Positions 1 through 8,794 of a stretch of 64,000 nucleotides of DNA are shown here, piece by piece. Position 1 is the first letter of the stretch. Every line of letters begins with the position of its first letter. Made by a program: the position numbers and the translations under genes. Origin of the DNA: Nonomuraea angiospora (lineage in GTDB: Bacteria; Actinomycetota; Actinomycetes; Streptosporangiales; Streptosporangiaceae); assembly GCF_014873145.1 (NCBI RefSeq), contig NZ_JADBEK010000001.1:12648001-12712000 (forward strand), written 5' to 3'. The notes below the pieces were generated by a model. It saw only the letters and a program-made list of their open reading frames with translations. It searched no databases and was not told the origin of the DNA.

Positions 1-476
1 GGATCCTGTCGCCGGAGTACCGCGACGCCCCGTGGAGCCTGGCCAAGGTGGGCGATCTGGTGGCCCATCTGTGGATCCCGATCGTCATCTGGGGCACGGC
101 CGGCACCGCGGGCAACATCCGCGTGCTGCGCGCCAACCTGCTGGACGAGCTGCGCAAGCCGTACGTGGTCGCGGCCAGGGCACGCGGCATGCCCGAACGG
201 AAGATGACGATCATGTATCCGGTGCGGGTGGCGATGAACCCGTTCTTCTCCACCATCGGCTGGGTGCTGCCCGGCCTCATCGCGGCGGACGCGATCACCT
301 CCAAGGTGCTCAACCTGCAGACCACCGGCCCGCTGATGCTGCGCGCGCTGCTCGCCCAGGACATGTACCTGGCCGGAGCGATCCTGCTGATCAGCGCCGT
401 GCTGGTGGTGGTCGGCACGCTGGTCTCCGACGTCGCGCTCGGCTGGCTGGACCCGCGCGTCCGGCTCAGGTACTAG
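1..476 (+). CDS. Oligopeptide/dipeptide ABC transporter permease (DppB-like), 5' truncated
   Basis: Inner-membrane permease of a peptide-type ABC importer. The reading frame is open from base 3, so the gene begins upstream of the window; only the C-terminal ~157 residues are present. Visible are the cytoplasmic EAA-like loop (VVAARARGMPERKMTIMYPV), which contacts the ATPase, and the last membrane helices (ILLISAVLVVVGTLVSDVALG) ending in the family-typical WLDPRVRLRY tail. The stop codon at 474-476 lies against the Shine-Dalgarno of the next permease, so the genes form one operon with the fused ATPase that follows. Family assignment is firm; the substrate cannot be read from this part. Confidence 0.9.
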   Translation, partial: ILSPEYRDAPWSLAKVGDLVAHLWIPIVIWGTAGTAGNIRVLRANLLDELRKPYVVAARARGMPERKMTIMYPVRVAMNPFFSTIGWVLPGLIAADAITSKVLNLQTTGPLMLRALLAQDMYLAGAILLISAVLVVVGTLVSDVALGWLDPRVRLRY

Positions 477-488
477 GAGGGGCCGATC

Positions 489-1568
489 GTGAAGGATGAG
501 ACCCTCGCCGTCGCCTCGCAGTGGAAGCTCGTCTGGTGGGGCTTCAAGCGCCACCGGGTCGCGCTGGTCTGCGGCTTCGTCACCGTCGCCATCTACCTGG
601 TGGCGGTCTTCGCGCCGTTCCTCGCCCCCGGCTCCGGCCAGAGGACCAACGCCGACTACACCTACGCCCCGCCGCAGGCGCTGCGCTTCGACACCGATAC
701 GGGCCTGTACGTCCACCCGTACACCTTCAAACAGGACCCGGAGACGCTGGCGCTGTCGTTCGAGGCCGACGAGGGCAAGAAGGTGCCGGTCGGGTTCTTC
801 GTCAAGGGCGAGCCGTACGAGCTGCTCGGGTTCATCCCCTGGGACCGGCACCTGATCGGCCCTTCGGGCGGGGGGAACATGTACCTGCTGGGCACCGACT
901 CGGTCGGCCGCGACCTGCTGTCCAGGATCATCCAGGGCACCACGGTCTCCATGTCGATCGGGCTGGTCGGCGTGCTGCTCTCGCTGGTGCTGGGCGTCGT
1001 GCTCGGCGGCGTCTCCGGGTACGTGGGCGGCCGGACCGACACGGTGATCCAGCGCGTCATCGAGATCATCATGTCGATCCCGACGATCCCGCTGTGGATG
1101 GCGCTGTTCGCGGCCGTGCCGGCCTCGTGGAGCCAGCTCGAACGCTACTTCGCGCTCACCGTCGTCATCTCGCTGGTCGGCTGGACCGGCATGGCCAGGG
1201 AGGTGCGGGGCAAGTTCTTCGCCGTGCGCGGCGAGGAGTACGTCATGGCCGCGACCGCCGACGGCGCCGGGCGCCTGCGCATCATGTTCCGGCACATGCT
1301 GCCGTCGTTCACCAGCCACATCATCGCCAACCTGTCGCTGTCGATCCCGTCGGTGATCCTGGCCGAGACCGCGCTGTCGTTCATCGGGCTCGGCCTGCAG
1401 ACCCCGATGATCAGCTGGGGCGTGCTGCTGCAGGAGGCGCAGAACATCCGGGCGGTGTCCACCGCGCCCTGGATGCTGATCCCCGGCATCGCGGTCGTGG
1501 TGACCGTGCTGGCCATGAACTTCTTCGGCGACGGCCTGCGTGACGCGGCCGACCCGTACAAGCACTGA
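489..1568 (+). CDS. Oligopeptide/dipeptide ABC transporter permease (DppC-like)
   Basis: Second permease of the peptide importer, 359 residues. The GTG start at 489 is preceded by AGGAGG at 475-480. After an N-terminal membrane helix (~residues 22-42) there is an unusually long periplasmic insert (~45-135) before the BPD_transp_1 domain, whose EAA loop reads EEYVMAATADGAGRLRIMFRHMLPS. It ends with the family signature GDGLRDAADPYKH. DppC proteins are usually about 300 residues, so the first periplasmic segment is longer than normal. Co-transcribed with the upstream permease and, 22 bp downstream, the ATPase. Confidence 0.93.
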   Translation: MKDETLAVASQWKLVWWGFKRHRVALVCGFVTVAIYLVAVFAPFLAPGSGQRTNADYTYAPPQALRFDTDTGLYVHPYTFKQDPETLALSFEADEGKKVPVGFFVKGEPYELLGFIPWDRHLIGPSGGGNMYLLGTDSVGRDLLSRIIQGTTVSMSIGLVGVLLSLVLGVVLGGVSGYVGGRTDTVIQRVIEIIMSIPTIPLWMALFAAVPASWSQLERYFALTVVISLVGWTGMAREVRGKFFAVRGEEYVMAATADGAGRLRIMFRHMLPSFTSHIIANLSLSIPSVILAETALSFIGLGLQTPMISWGVLLQEAQNIRAVSTAPWMLIPGIAVVVTVLAMNFFGDGLRDAADPYKH

Positions 1569-1590
1569 CGCCCCTTTTCGGGAGGATCTC

Positions 1591-3714
1591 GTGGCAGAGC
1601 CGCTGCTCGGCATCGAAGGGCTGCGCACCCACTTCTTCACCTCGGAAGGCGTGCTCAAGGCCGTGGACGGGGTGGACCTGTCGGTGCCGGCGGGCAGGAC
1701 CGTCTGCCTGGTCGGCGAGTCGGGGTGCGGCAAGTCCGTCACCGCCCGCTCGATCCTGCAGCTCGTGGACCGGCCGGGCCGGATCGTCGAGGGCTCGATC
1801 CGCTGGAAGGGCGCGACCGACCTGGCCGGGCTCGACCCGGCCGGGGAGGAGCTCCGGCGGGTGCGCGGCGGCGAGATCGGCATGATCTTCCAGGAGCCGA
1901 TGGCGTCCCTGTCGCCCATGTACACCGTGGGCGCGCAGCTCTCCCAGGCCCTGCGGCTGCATCGCGACCTGACCAGGCAGGAGGCCCGGGAGGAAGGCGT
2001 CGCGCTGCTGCGCAAGGTCGGCATCCCCGACGCCGGGCGGCGCTTCGACGCCTACCCGTTCCAGCTGTCGGGCGGCATGTGCCAGCGCGTCATGATCGCG
2101 ATCGCACTGTGCTGCGACCCGGCGCTGCTGATCGCCGACGAGCCGACCACCGCGCTCGACGTCACCACCCAGGCGCGCATCCTCGACCTGATGATGGACC
2201 TACGCGCGCAGAACGACATGGCGATCCTGTTCATCACCCACGACCTCGGCGTGGTCGCGGAGATCGCCGACGAGGTCGCCGTGATGTACCTCGGCAAGGT
2301 CGTCGAGCACGGCACCGTGGAGCAGATCTTCTCCGACCCCCGCCACCCGTACACGCGCGCCCTGCTCCGCTCGATCCCGGAGCTGCGGGGCAGCGGGGCC
2401 CGCCGGCGGCTGACCGCGATCCGCGGCATGGTGCCGTCGCTGCACCGGGTGCCGGACGGGTGCCCGTTCCACACCCGCTGCGACCACGCGATCGACGGGC
2501 TCTGCGACACCACGCCGCCCCCGCTCAAGAGGTACGGCGAGGCGCACGTCGCCTCCTGCCACCTCGACGAGGTCCCGGCCGAGCCCCCCGCCAAGTCCCT
2601 CGCTGTGGCGCTCCAGGTCGCCGAGCGGGCCGCCCCCGCCGCCGGGACGGCCGGACCCCTGCTCAGGGTCGAGGGGCTGGCCAAGCACTACCCGATCGGC
2701 GGCGGCCTGTTCCGCCGGCCGACGGGCGTCGTCCGCGCCGTGGACGGGGTCGATCTGACGATCCAGCCCGGCCGGACGCTCGGCCTGGTCGGGGAGTCGG
2801 GCTGCGGGAAGACCACGCTCGGCCGCTGCGTCGCGCGGCTGGCCGACCCGACCGCGGGGCGGATCCTCTACCGGACCGCGTCGGGGGAGGAGGTCGATCT
2901 CGCCACGGTGACCGGGGCGCGGCTGAAGGAGTTCAGGAGGGAGATCCGGGTGATCTTCCAGGACCCGTTCTCCTCGCTCAACCCCCGGATGACGCTCAAG
3001 CAGATCGTCGGCGAACCCCTCAAGACGCACGGCCTCGCCTCCGGCGGCGAGCTGACGGACCGGGTGGCGGACATGCTGGCCCGCGTCGGGCTCCGCCCGG
3101 AGTACATGCGGCGCTACCCGCACGCGTTCTCCGGCGGGCAGCGGCAGCGCATCAACATCGCCCGTGCCCTGATCACCGGGCCCCGGCTCGTGGTGGCCGA
3201 CGAACCGGTCTCCGCGCTGGACGTGTCCGTCCGCGCCCAGATCCTGAACCTGCTCACCGACCTGCAGGAGGAGCTCGGGCTGACGTACCTGTTCATCTCG
3301 CACGACCTGTCCGTGGTGGAGCACATCAGCGACCGGGTCACCGTCATGTACCTGGGCAAGGTCGTGGAGGACGCCGACACGGCCGGCCTCTACCGGGAGC
3401 CGCGCCACCCGTACACGGAGGCGTTGCTGCACGCCGTGCCGGTGCCCGACCCGGGGCGGCGGCGGGAGCGGCACGCGTACGAGATCGCCGACGACCTGCC
3501 CGACCCGGCCGCGCCGCCGCCCGGGTGCCGCTTCCACACCCGGTGCGCGCACGTCCGCGACGGGCTGTGCCGCACTGACGTGCCCGACCTGCGGGCCTAC
3601 GGCGAGGGGCGGCGGGCGGCCTGCCACCACGCGGCCGAGCTCACCCTCGCCGGGGTCGGGTCAATGGCACGTGAAGCGGAGGTCGACGGCCCGATGGCCG
3701 GGCGGGACGCGTAG
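1591..3714 (+). CDS. Fused double ATP-binding protein of the peptide ABC transporter (DppD-DppF type)
   Basis: A single 707-residue chain carries both ATPase halves that energise the two permeases upstream. First half: Walker A GESGCGKS, signature LSGGMCQR, Walker B DEPTTALD. Second half: [24 protein letters not shown]. Each half ends in an oligopeptide-transporter C-terminal domain with a Cys-rich segment ([18 protein letters not shown]), which in this family can hold an iron-sulfur cluster. The GTG at 1591 is chosen because GGAGG lies at 1581-1585; an earlier in-frame start would overlap the permease. No binding-protein gene is visible downstream. The 3' end overlaps the opposite-strand lyase gene by 54 bp. 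Confidence 0.93.
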   Translation: MAEPLLGIEGLRTHFFTSEGVLKAVDGVDLSVPAGRTVCLVGESGCGKSVTARSILQLVDRPGRIVEGSIRWKGATDLAGLDPAGEELRRVRGGEIGMIFQEPMASLSPMYTVGAQLSQALRLHRDLTRQEAREEGVALLRKVGIPDAGRRFDAYPFQLSGGMCQRVMIAIALCCDPALLIADEPTTALDVTTQARILDLMMDLRAQNDMAILFITHDLGVVAEIADEVAVMYLGKVVEHGTVEQIFSDPRHPYTRALLRSIPELRGSGARRRLTAIRGMVPSLHRVPDGCPFHTRCDHAIDGLCDTTPPPLKRYGEAHVASCHLDEVPAEPPAKSLAVALQVAERAAPAAGTAGPLLRVEGLAKHYPIGGGLFRRPTGVVRAVDGVDLTIQPGRTLGLVGESGCGKTTLGRCVARLADPTAGRILYRTASGEEVDLATVTGARLKEFRREIRVIFQDPFSSLNPRMTLKQIVGEPLKTHGLASGGELTDRVADMLARVGLRPEYMRRYPHAFSGGQRQRINIARALITGPRLVVADEPVSALDVSVRAQILNLLTDLQEELGLTYLFISHDLSVVEHISDRVTVMYLGKVVEDADTAGLYREPRHPYTEALLHAVPVPDPGRRRERHAYEIADDLPDPAAPPPGCRFHTRCAHVRDGLCRTDVPDLRAYGEGRRAACHHAAELTLAGVGSMAREAEVDGPMAGRDA

Positions 3715-5202
3715 CCGCAGGCGGTGGACGGTGTCGGGGCGGCCGTGATGGTCGCGGGTGGCGAGCGTCTCGACCGTCGCCGCGAACCCGGGATGGTCGA
3801 GGGTGACCAGGCCGTCCCAGCTCACCCGGCCGCCGCGCGCCTCGGGGCGGATCCGGCTGATGAACACCTCCTCGACCGGCACGTCGCCGGTGAACTCGTC
3901 ACGCAGGTCGAGCCGGCCGTCGCGGTGCCAGCGGAAGCGGCGGACCACGCGCGACGGGTAGGCGGAGCTGAGGTCGAGCGCGAAGGTCAGGCCGCCGGGC
4001 GTCTCGGCGTACTCCAGCACCTCGGCGCGCCCGCCGCGCTGGGGGACGCCGCCGACGACCGGGAGCGAGTGGCCCTCCGCCGAGGGGTGCAGGAAGGCGT
4101 GGCGCCGGTCGCCGAAGTAGTCCCGCGTGTACTCGCCGGCCCCCAGGTCGTCCAGCACGTTGCGGCCGCCGGCCCGCAGGACGAAGTGGCCCAGGTCGTC
4201 GTGGTTGTGCGGCTCGTCGTTGTGCCCGCCCTTGGCCGCGAAGCCGTGGCCGTGCTCTCCCCGGTCCACCACCCAGGCCAGGTCGGGCAGGTAGCTGGTG
4301 GTCTCCACCGGCCGCGACCGCACCGGGCGGGACCAGGCGAGCGTCCTGGACAGGTGGCCCCACCGGTAGCAGTGGTCGGCGTGGAAGGAGGGCACGCCGT
4401 CCGGCCCGGGGGTGCCGAACCGCTCGGCCAGCCTGGTGAGCAGGCCGGCCGGGAGGAACGGGTCGTCCGTCGTGTCCGAGAACGGCACGTGCCCGCCGTC
4501 GGCGAAGCGCACCCGGTGCGGGAACGCGGCCATCGCGGCCACCTTGGGATGGTCGAGCAGATCCTCCCCGGTGCGCTCGCGCAGCGCCTCGGCGAAGTAG
4601 ACGAAGTAGCCGAACCCGTAGACCCAGTACGCGACGCCTTCGACGCAGCCGCCGTCGTCCCCGTACCCGTCGAGGAAGCGCCGCATCGCGGCCCGGCACC
4701 GCGCCAGCACCGGCTCGGGGTCGTCCAGCACGGCGAGCGCCGCCATCCCGGCGGCGCCCCCGCACACCGCCTCCCAGTTGTTGCCGAACCCCTCCCACTC
4801 CATGGGGCGCGGGTCCAGGAAGCGATCGAGGACCCGTTTCCCGACCTCGGCGCGGGCCCGCTCGCCGACCACCGGGTCCACCCGCCCGGCGAGCTCGGCC
4901 AGCGTGTGGGCGGTCTCGCAGGCGAACAGGTCGACGGGCATCGACTGGTGGGCGGGCAGCACCCACGTGTACTCGTCGCAGGTCGCCCACACCACGTCGT
5001 CGAGCGCGTCCCCCGGAGCGTCGAGCAGGCCCAGGGCCGCGAGCCTGGCGCGGCGGCCGAAGTAGCGCCGCTCGTAGCCCAGCCGCTCTCCCGTGCGCCC
5101 GAACTCGCGCAAGGCCGTGTACGGCAGCGCGGGCAGCGGTTCGTCGCTCGCCGCGACCTCGCGGATCTCGCGTTCCAGAGCGGACAGCACAAATCCGATC
5201 AT
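3661..5202 (-). CDS. Heparinase II/III-like polysaccharide lyase
   Basis: Predicted 513-residue lyase of the heparinase II/III fold: N-terminal alpha/alpha toroid (~1-300) and C-terminal beta-sandwich (~310-513). The segment KGGHNDEPHNHDDLGHFVLRAGG matches the conserved His/Asn-rich core at the start of the sandwich domain. Family members cleave uronic-acid polysaccharides (heparin, alginate, related glycans) by beta-elimination. No signal peptide is apparent, so it probably works in the cytoplasm on imported oligosaccharides. It is the last gene of the operon formed with the sugar ABC permeases and binding protein, 51 bp after the binding-protein stop with a strong hairpin between them. The true substrate is unknown. 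Confidence 0.8.
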   Translation of the reverse strand: MIGFVLSALEREIREVAASDEPLPALPYTALREFGRTGERLGYERRYFGRRARLAALGLLDAPGDALDDVVWATCDEYTWVLPAHQSMPVDLFACETAHTLAELAGRVDPVVGERARAEVGKRVLDRFLDPRPMEWEGFGNNWEAVCGGAAGMAALAVLDDPEPVLARCRAAMRRFLDGYGDDGGCVEGVAYWVYGFGYFVYFAEALRERTGEDLLDHPKVAAMAAFPHRVRFADGGHVPFSDTTDDPFLPAGLLTRLAERFGTPGPDGVPSFHADHCYRWGHLSRTLAWSRPVRSRPVETTSYLPDLAWVVDRGEHGHGFAAKGGHNDEPHNHDDLGHFVLRAGGRNVLDDLGAGEYTRDYFGDRRHAFLHPSAEGHSLPVVGGVPQRGGRAEVLEYAETPGGLTFALDLSSAYPSRVVRRFRWHRDGRLDLRDEFTGDVPVEEVFISRIRPEARGGRVSWDGLVTLDHPGFAATVETLATRDHHGRPDTVHRLRLRVPPGHRAVDLRFTCH

Positions 5203-5209
5203 AAGGAAC

Positions 5210-5240
5210 GGGCGGCCCGCGGCATCCCGCCGGGCCGCCC
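5210..5240 (-). terminator. Intercistronic hairpin between binding-protein and lyase genes
   Basis: Inverted repeat GGGCGGCCC (5210-5218) / GGGCCGCCC (5232-5240) with a 13-nt loop lies in the 51-bp gap between the solute-binding protein stop and the lyase start. With no T-tract it could be a partial terminator or a 3' stabiliser that leaves the transporter mRNA more abundant than the lyase mRNA. Confidence 0.55.
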
Positions 5241-5253
5241 GCGCTGCGCGGGG

Positions 5254-6609
5254 TCAGCCGCTGGTGAGCGTGAAGCCCTGCTCGGTGCCGAAGGCGGTGA
5301 TGCGGTCCTGCCACGCCTTCAGCGCGCCGGCCAGGTCGCCGCCGCCGTCGATGGCCTGGCCCACGGTGTCCTTGAAGACGCTGTTGGCGTACACCTGGAA
5401 CGGCAGGTACTGCCAGCCGGGGTTGACGGCGGCCGAGGCGTCGCCCAGGACCTGGTTGATCTTCTGCCCGCCGAAGAAGTCCTGCGGCGCGTCACGGAAG
5501 GCCGGGTCGTCGAGCAGCGCCTTCGTGGCGGGGAACAGCCCGGCCTCGGAGTTCAGCGACTTGACGGCCTCCGGGTCGGAGTTGAGCCACTCGGCGAAGG
5601 CGACGGCGGCCGGGATGTTCTTGCTCTGCGGGATGACCGCCACCGACGAGCCGCCGTTCTCGGAGTTCATCGGCTTGGCCGCGTCGAACTGCGGCATCGG
5701 GGCGACCGCCCACTTGCCCTTCGTCTTGGGGATGGAGTTGATGATGCCGTTCGGGGCCCAGGCGCCGGTCAGCCAGGCCGCGTACTTGCCGGAGCCCATG
5801 CCCTTCCACCACTCGTCCGTCCAGCCGGGCTGCGGGTCGACCAGCTTCTCGCCGAGCAGGGCGCTCCAGGTGCCGACCCACTGCTTGACGCCGGGGTCGG
5901 AGGCCAGCGTGACACTGACCGAGCTCTCGCCCGAGGTCTGGAACGGCGCGCCGCCCGCCTGCCAGATCATGCTGTCCACGCCGCCGGCGTCACCGGGGTC
6001 GATGGTCGTGATGAAGTTGTCGGGGTTGTCGGCCTTGATCTTCTTGGCCACGTCCACGAACTCGGCCCACGTGGTCGGGGGCTTGAGCTTCAGCTTGTCG
6101 AAGATGTCCTTGCGGTAGAACATCGCCATCGGGCCGGTGTCCTGCGGGATGCCGTAGACGCCGCCGTTGATCGCCACCTGGCCCCACGCCGCGGGGGCGA
6201 ACCTGTCCTTCAACGCGGCGGCGCCGTAGTCGGCCAGGTTGACGACCTGCTTGGCCAGCGCGAACTGGGGGAGCGCGAAATACTCGACCTGCGCCACGTC
6301 CGGCGCGCCGGAGCCGGCCTTGATCGCGGTCTGCAACTTGGTGTACTGGTCGGCGGACTGCCCCGCGTTCACCACGTTGACCTTGATGTTGGGATATTTC
6401 GCCTGGAAGCGGGCGACGGTCTTCTCGATCCCCGTGACCCAGGTCCAGAACGTCAGCTCGGCCGGCTTGCTCAGCGCGTCCTGGACGGCCGCCGACGCGC
6501 TCGGGGCGGCGGCCGGTGCGGTGGCGCCCCCTCCAGAGCCACCACCGCACGCGGCCAGTGCCAGCGACAGGGCCGCGGCGACACCGGCTGTCATCGCATG
6601 TCTTCTCAT
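5254..6609 (-). CDS. Carbohydrate ABC transporter substrate-binding lipoprotein
   Basis: Extracellular sugar-binding protein of 451 residues (bacterial solute-binding family 1). The N-terminus has a lipoprotein signal: charged start MRRH, hydrophobic stretch, then the lipobox LAAC at about residue 21, so it is anchored by an acylated Cys. A low-complexity Gly/Ser/Ala linker follows, then the two-lobe fold. It lies 22 bp downstream of the second sugar permease and shares its operon, under the LacI-type operator upstream. The substrate is unknown; neighbouring enzymes suggest a uronate- or galactose-containing oligosaccharide. Confidence 0.92.
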   Translation of the reverse strand: MRRHAMTAGVAAALSLALAACGGGSGGGATAPAAAPSASAAVQDALSKPAELTFWTWVTGIEKTVARFQAKYPNIKVNVVNAGQSADQYTKLQTAIKAGSGAPDVAQVEYFALPQFALAKQVVNLADYGAAALKDRFAPAAWGQVAINGGVYGIPQDTGPMAMFYRKDIFDKLKLKPPTTWAEFVDVAKKIKADNPDNFITTIDPGDAGGVDSMIWQAGGAPFQTSGESSVSVTLASDPGVKQWVGTWSALLGEKLVDPQPGWTDEWWKGMGSGKYAAWLTGAWAPNGIINSIPKTKGKWAVAPMPQFDAAKPMNSENGGSSVAVIPQSKNIPAAVAFAEWLNSDPEAVKSLNSEAGLFPATKALLDDPAFRDAPQDFFGGQKINQVLGDASAAVNPGWQYLPFQVYANSVFKDTVGQAIDGGGDLAGALKAWQDRITAFGTEQGFTLTSG

Positions 6610-6631
6610 GATGTTTCCTCACTCACGGGGG

Positions 6632-7558
6632 TTACTGCTTGACGCTTCCGGTGGCCAGGCCCGACTGCCAGTACCGCTGGAGCACCAGGAAGGCGACGAT
6701 CAACGGCACGATGGACAGCAGGCTGCCCGTCAGGATGAGCTGGTAGCTGGCGTCGCCGGCGCCCGAGGTGCCGCTGTTGGCCTGGGCGTTCCACTGGTTC
6801 AGCCCGACGGTGAGCGGGAACCAGTCCGGCGTGTTCAGCACGATCAGCGGCAGGAAGTAGTTGTTCCAGGTCGCGACCAGCGCGAAGAGCAGCACCGTGA
6901 CGAACCCCGGGGCCAGCAGCCGCAGGGCGATGGTGCGGAAGATCCTGAACTCGCCCGCGCCGTCGATGCGGGCCGACTCCAGGATCGAGTCGGGCACGGC
7001 GTCGGCCGCGTAGACCCGCATCAGGTAGAGGCCGAACGGGCTGCACAGCGCCGGGATGAGCACCGCCCACGGGGTGTCGACGATCCCGGCCTGGCTGAAG
7101 AGCAGGTACGTCGGCACCGCCAGCGCCGTGCCCGGGATGGAGATCGCGCCGAGCACCATCGCGAACAGCAGCTTGCGGCCCGGGAAGTCGTACTTCGCCA
7201 GGGCGTACCCGCCGAGGGTGGCCAGCAGGGCGGCGCCGCCCGCGCCCACCACGGCGTAGAGCACGGTGTTGCCGAACCAGCGCAGGAAGATGCCGTTCTG
7301 GTAGCTCAGGGTGTCGCCGATGTTGGCGAACAGGTGGAAGTCCCCGCCGAACCAGAGGCCGAAGGTCGAGAACAGGTCGGCGCCGCTCTTGCTGGCGTTG
7401 GCCAGCAGCCAGAACAGCGGGAGCACCGCGTACCCGAACATCACCAGCATGATCACGGTGAGGGTGACGCTCTTCCTGCGGCGCCTGGCGGTGGGGGATC
7501 GGGGCGTGGCGACGCCGATCACAGGGCCGGTCACAGGGCCGGTCACAGGGGCGGTCAC
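6632..7558 (-). CDS. Carbohydrate ABC transporter permease (MalG-like)
   Basis: Second membrane subunit of the sugar importer, 308 residues. The EAA loop reads ILESARIDGAGEFRIFRTIALRLLAPG; six membrane helices are expected. The GTG at 7558 is chosen because it overlaps the TGA of the preceding permease (GTGA). The N-terminus (VTAPVTGPVTGPVIG) is encoded by a 12-bp tandem repeat, so in-frame GTG codons also lie 12, 24 and 36 bp further in; any could be used. No ATP-binding gene is present in the operon, so a shared MsiK-type ATPase elsewhere is probably used, as is usual for actinomycete CUT1 importers. Confidence 0.92.
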   Translation of the reverse strand: MTAPVTGPVTGPVIGVATPRSPTARRRRKSVTLTVIMLVMFGYAVLPLFWLLANASKSGADLFSTFGLWFGGDFHLFANIGDTLSYQNGIFLRWFGNTVLYAVVGAGGAALLATLGGYALAKYDFPGRKLLFAMVLGAISIPGTALAVPTYLLFSQAGIVDTPWAVLIPALCSPFGLYLMRVYAADAVPDSILESARIDGAGEFRIFRTIALRLLAPGFVTVLLFALVATWNNYFLPLIVLNTPDWFPLTVGLNQWNAQANSGTSGAGDASYQLILTGSLLSIVPLIVAFLVLQRYWQSGLATGSVKQ

Positions 7559-7566
7559 AGGGTCTG
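7519..7566 (-). repeat. 12-bp tandem repeat across a stop/start junction
   Basis: About 3.5 units of TCACAGGGCCGG (7519-7530, 7531-7542, 7543-7554 and a partial 7555-7562). It spans the TGA stop of the MalF-like permease and the GTG start of the MalG-like permease. Because the unit is a multiple of three, each copy regenerates an in-frame GTG on the minus strand. Confidence 0.85.
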
Positions 7567-8466
7567 CTCCCTTCTCGCCGTGATGAGTTGCACGGCGTAG
7601 GCGACCACGACGGTCACGAGGCCGAGGACCACGGCGACGGCGGCCGAGTAGTTGATCTGCTGGCCGTTGAAGGCGAGGTTGTAGGCGTACATGTTGGGCG
7701 TGTAGCCGGTCGAGATCACCGCGGGCGCGAGCTTCTGCAGGATGTTCGGCTCGTTGAAGAGCTGGAAGCTGCCGATGACGGAGAAGATCGTCGCCACGAG
7801 CAGCGCGGGGCGCAGGGCGGGCAGCTTGATGCTCCAGGCGATGCGGATGGCGCCCGCGCCGTCCATCTCGGCGGCCTCGTAGAGCTCCTCGGGGATGGCC
7901 CGCAGCGCGGCGTACAGGATGATCATGTTGTAGCCGACGTACTCCCAGGTCACCATGTTGCCGATGGAGGTCAGCATCCAGGGGCGCGACAGCAGGTCGG
8001 GGGCCGTGACGCCGAGCGCGTCGCCGAGCTGGCCGACCAGGCCGAACTGGTCGCCGTACATGTAGCCCCACAAGAGGGCCGCCACCACGGCCGGCACCGC
8101 GTACGGCATGAAGATCGTGATGCGGAACAGCGACGGCCAGCGCAGCCGCCCGCTGTCGATGGCGAGCGCGCAGCCCAGGGCGATGAGCAGCATGACGGGC
8201 ACCTGCACGACCAGGAAGAGCGCCACGCGGAGCAGGCCCGCCCCGAACAGCGCGTCGCCCAGGGCGCGGGTGTAGTTGGCCAGCCCGGAGAAGACCGTGC
8301 CGCCGATGAGGCGGTCCTGGAAGAAGCTGAGGTAGATCGCGTACGCCAGCGGCGCGACCACCGTGACCAGGAAGACCACGAAGAACGGCAGGAAGAAGGC
8401 GTAGCCGGCGACCCGCAGGCGCAGGAGTGGCCGGCCGAGGCCGGGCCGCGCGGCCCGCGCGGTCAT
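7555..8466 (-). CDS. Carbohydrate ABC transporter permease (MalF-like)
   Basis: First membrane subunit of the sugar importer, 303 residues, first gene of the LacI-controlled operon. N-terminal Arg-rich segment, then a helix (AGYAFFLPFFVVFLVTVVAP) and five more; EAA loop LYEAAEMDGAGAIRIAWSIKLPALRP. The stop codon overlaps the start of the MalG-like gene by 4 bp, implying translational coupling. The ATG lies about 165 bp downstream of the predicted transcription start near 8632, leaving a long untranslated leader that contains the operator. Confidence 0.92.
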   Translation of the reverse strand: MTARAARPGLGRPLLRLRVAGYAFFLPFFVVFLVTVVAPLAYAIYLSFFQDRLIGGTVFSGLANYTRALGDALFGAGLLRVALFLVVQVPVMLLIALGCALAIDSGRLRWPSLFRITIFMPYAVPAVVAALLWGYMYGDQFGLVGQLGDALGVTAPDLLSRPWMLTSIGNMVTWEYVGYNMIILYAALRAIPEELYEAAEMDGAGAIRIAWSIKLPALRPALLVATIFSVIGSFQLFNEPNILQKLAPAVISTGYTPNMYAYNLAFNGQQINYSAAVAVVLGLVTVVVAYAVQLITARREQTL

Positions 8467-8607
8467 GTCGCGCTCCTCTGCGATGTTCGCGCTGCCACGA
8501 ATACTGGCACTGAGCTCTCCTTGTCGGGGGCCGTCTGCGGCGGATGAGCCACGCTGCTACCTGCGCCACCGTGCGGCCTGCTCGCTGCGGTAGCTGCGAT
8601 GATCGTG

Positions 8608-8621
8608 TGTTTACGTAAACA
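8608..8621. promoter_or_regulatory. LacI-type operator, copy 1
   Basis: Perfect palindrome TGTTTACGTAAACA. It lies just downstream of the predicted start site of the permease operon, where a bound repressor would block elongation. The same 14-mer recurs 139 bp away at 8747-8760 beside the regulator gene, so both are assigned to the adjacent LacI protein. Confidence 0.85.
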
Positions 8622-8638
8622 TGAAGAAGGTGTCCCGT

Positions 8639-8667
8639 AGTCTGGATCCGCCGCAGGATCATGTCAA
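8639..8667 (-). promoter_or_regulatory. Predicted promoter of the sugar ABC/lyase operon
   Basis: On the minus strand, a consensus -35 TTGACA (8662-8667) is followed after 17 nt by a weak -10 CAGACT (8639-8644). The predicted start is near 8632, placing operator copy 1 about 11 bp downstream. Confidence 0.55.
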
Positions 8668-8731
8668 TAGGTAACCGTCGGTTAACAGATGCGGCGATTT
8701 GGTGGTCTTTTGTGACGACCTCTCGCGCCCA

Positions 8732-8761
8732 TTGACGACTGGGGCATGTTTACGTAAACAT
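8732..8761 (+). promoter_or_regulatory. Predicted lacI promoter overlapping operator copy 2
   Basis: -35 TTGACG (8732-8737), 17-nt spacer, -10 TAAACA (8755-8760). The 16-bp perfect palindrome ATGTTTACGTAAACAT (8746-8761) covers the -10 element, so the regulator should repress its own transcription. The whole 8467-8794 gap is regulatory: two operators, two divergent promoters and leaders; no gene was seen in it. Confidence 0.7.
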
Positions 8762-8794
8762 CTGGCGAGAGCATCGGACGATCAGAGGTGGCAG

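Noticed and set aside
3724..6642. Very long plus-strand open frame (972 codons) opposite the lyase and binding-protein genes
   Set aside because: It is the antisense of genes with clear family motifs; its translation is low-complexity Arg/Gly/Val-rich without any domain.
8699..8794. Upstream ATG start for the LacI regulator
   Set aside because: It would place the predicted promoter and operator inside the coding sequence and adds a nonconserved 32-residue extension.
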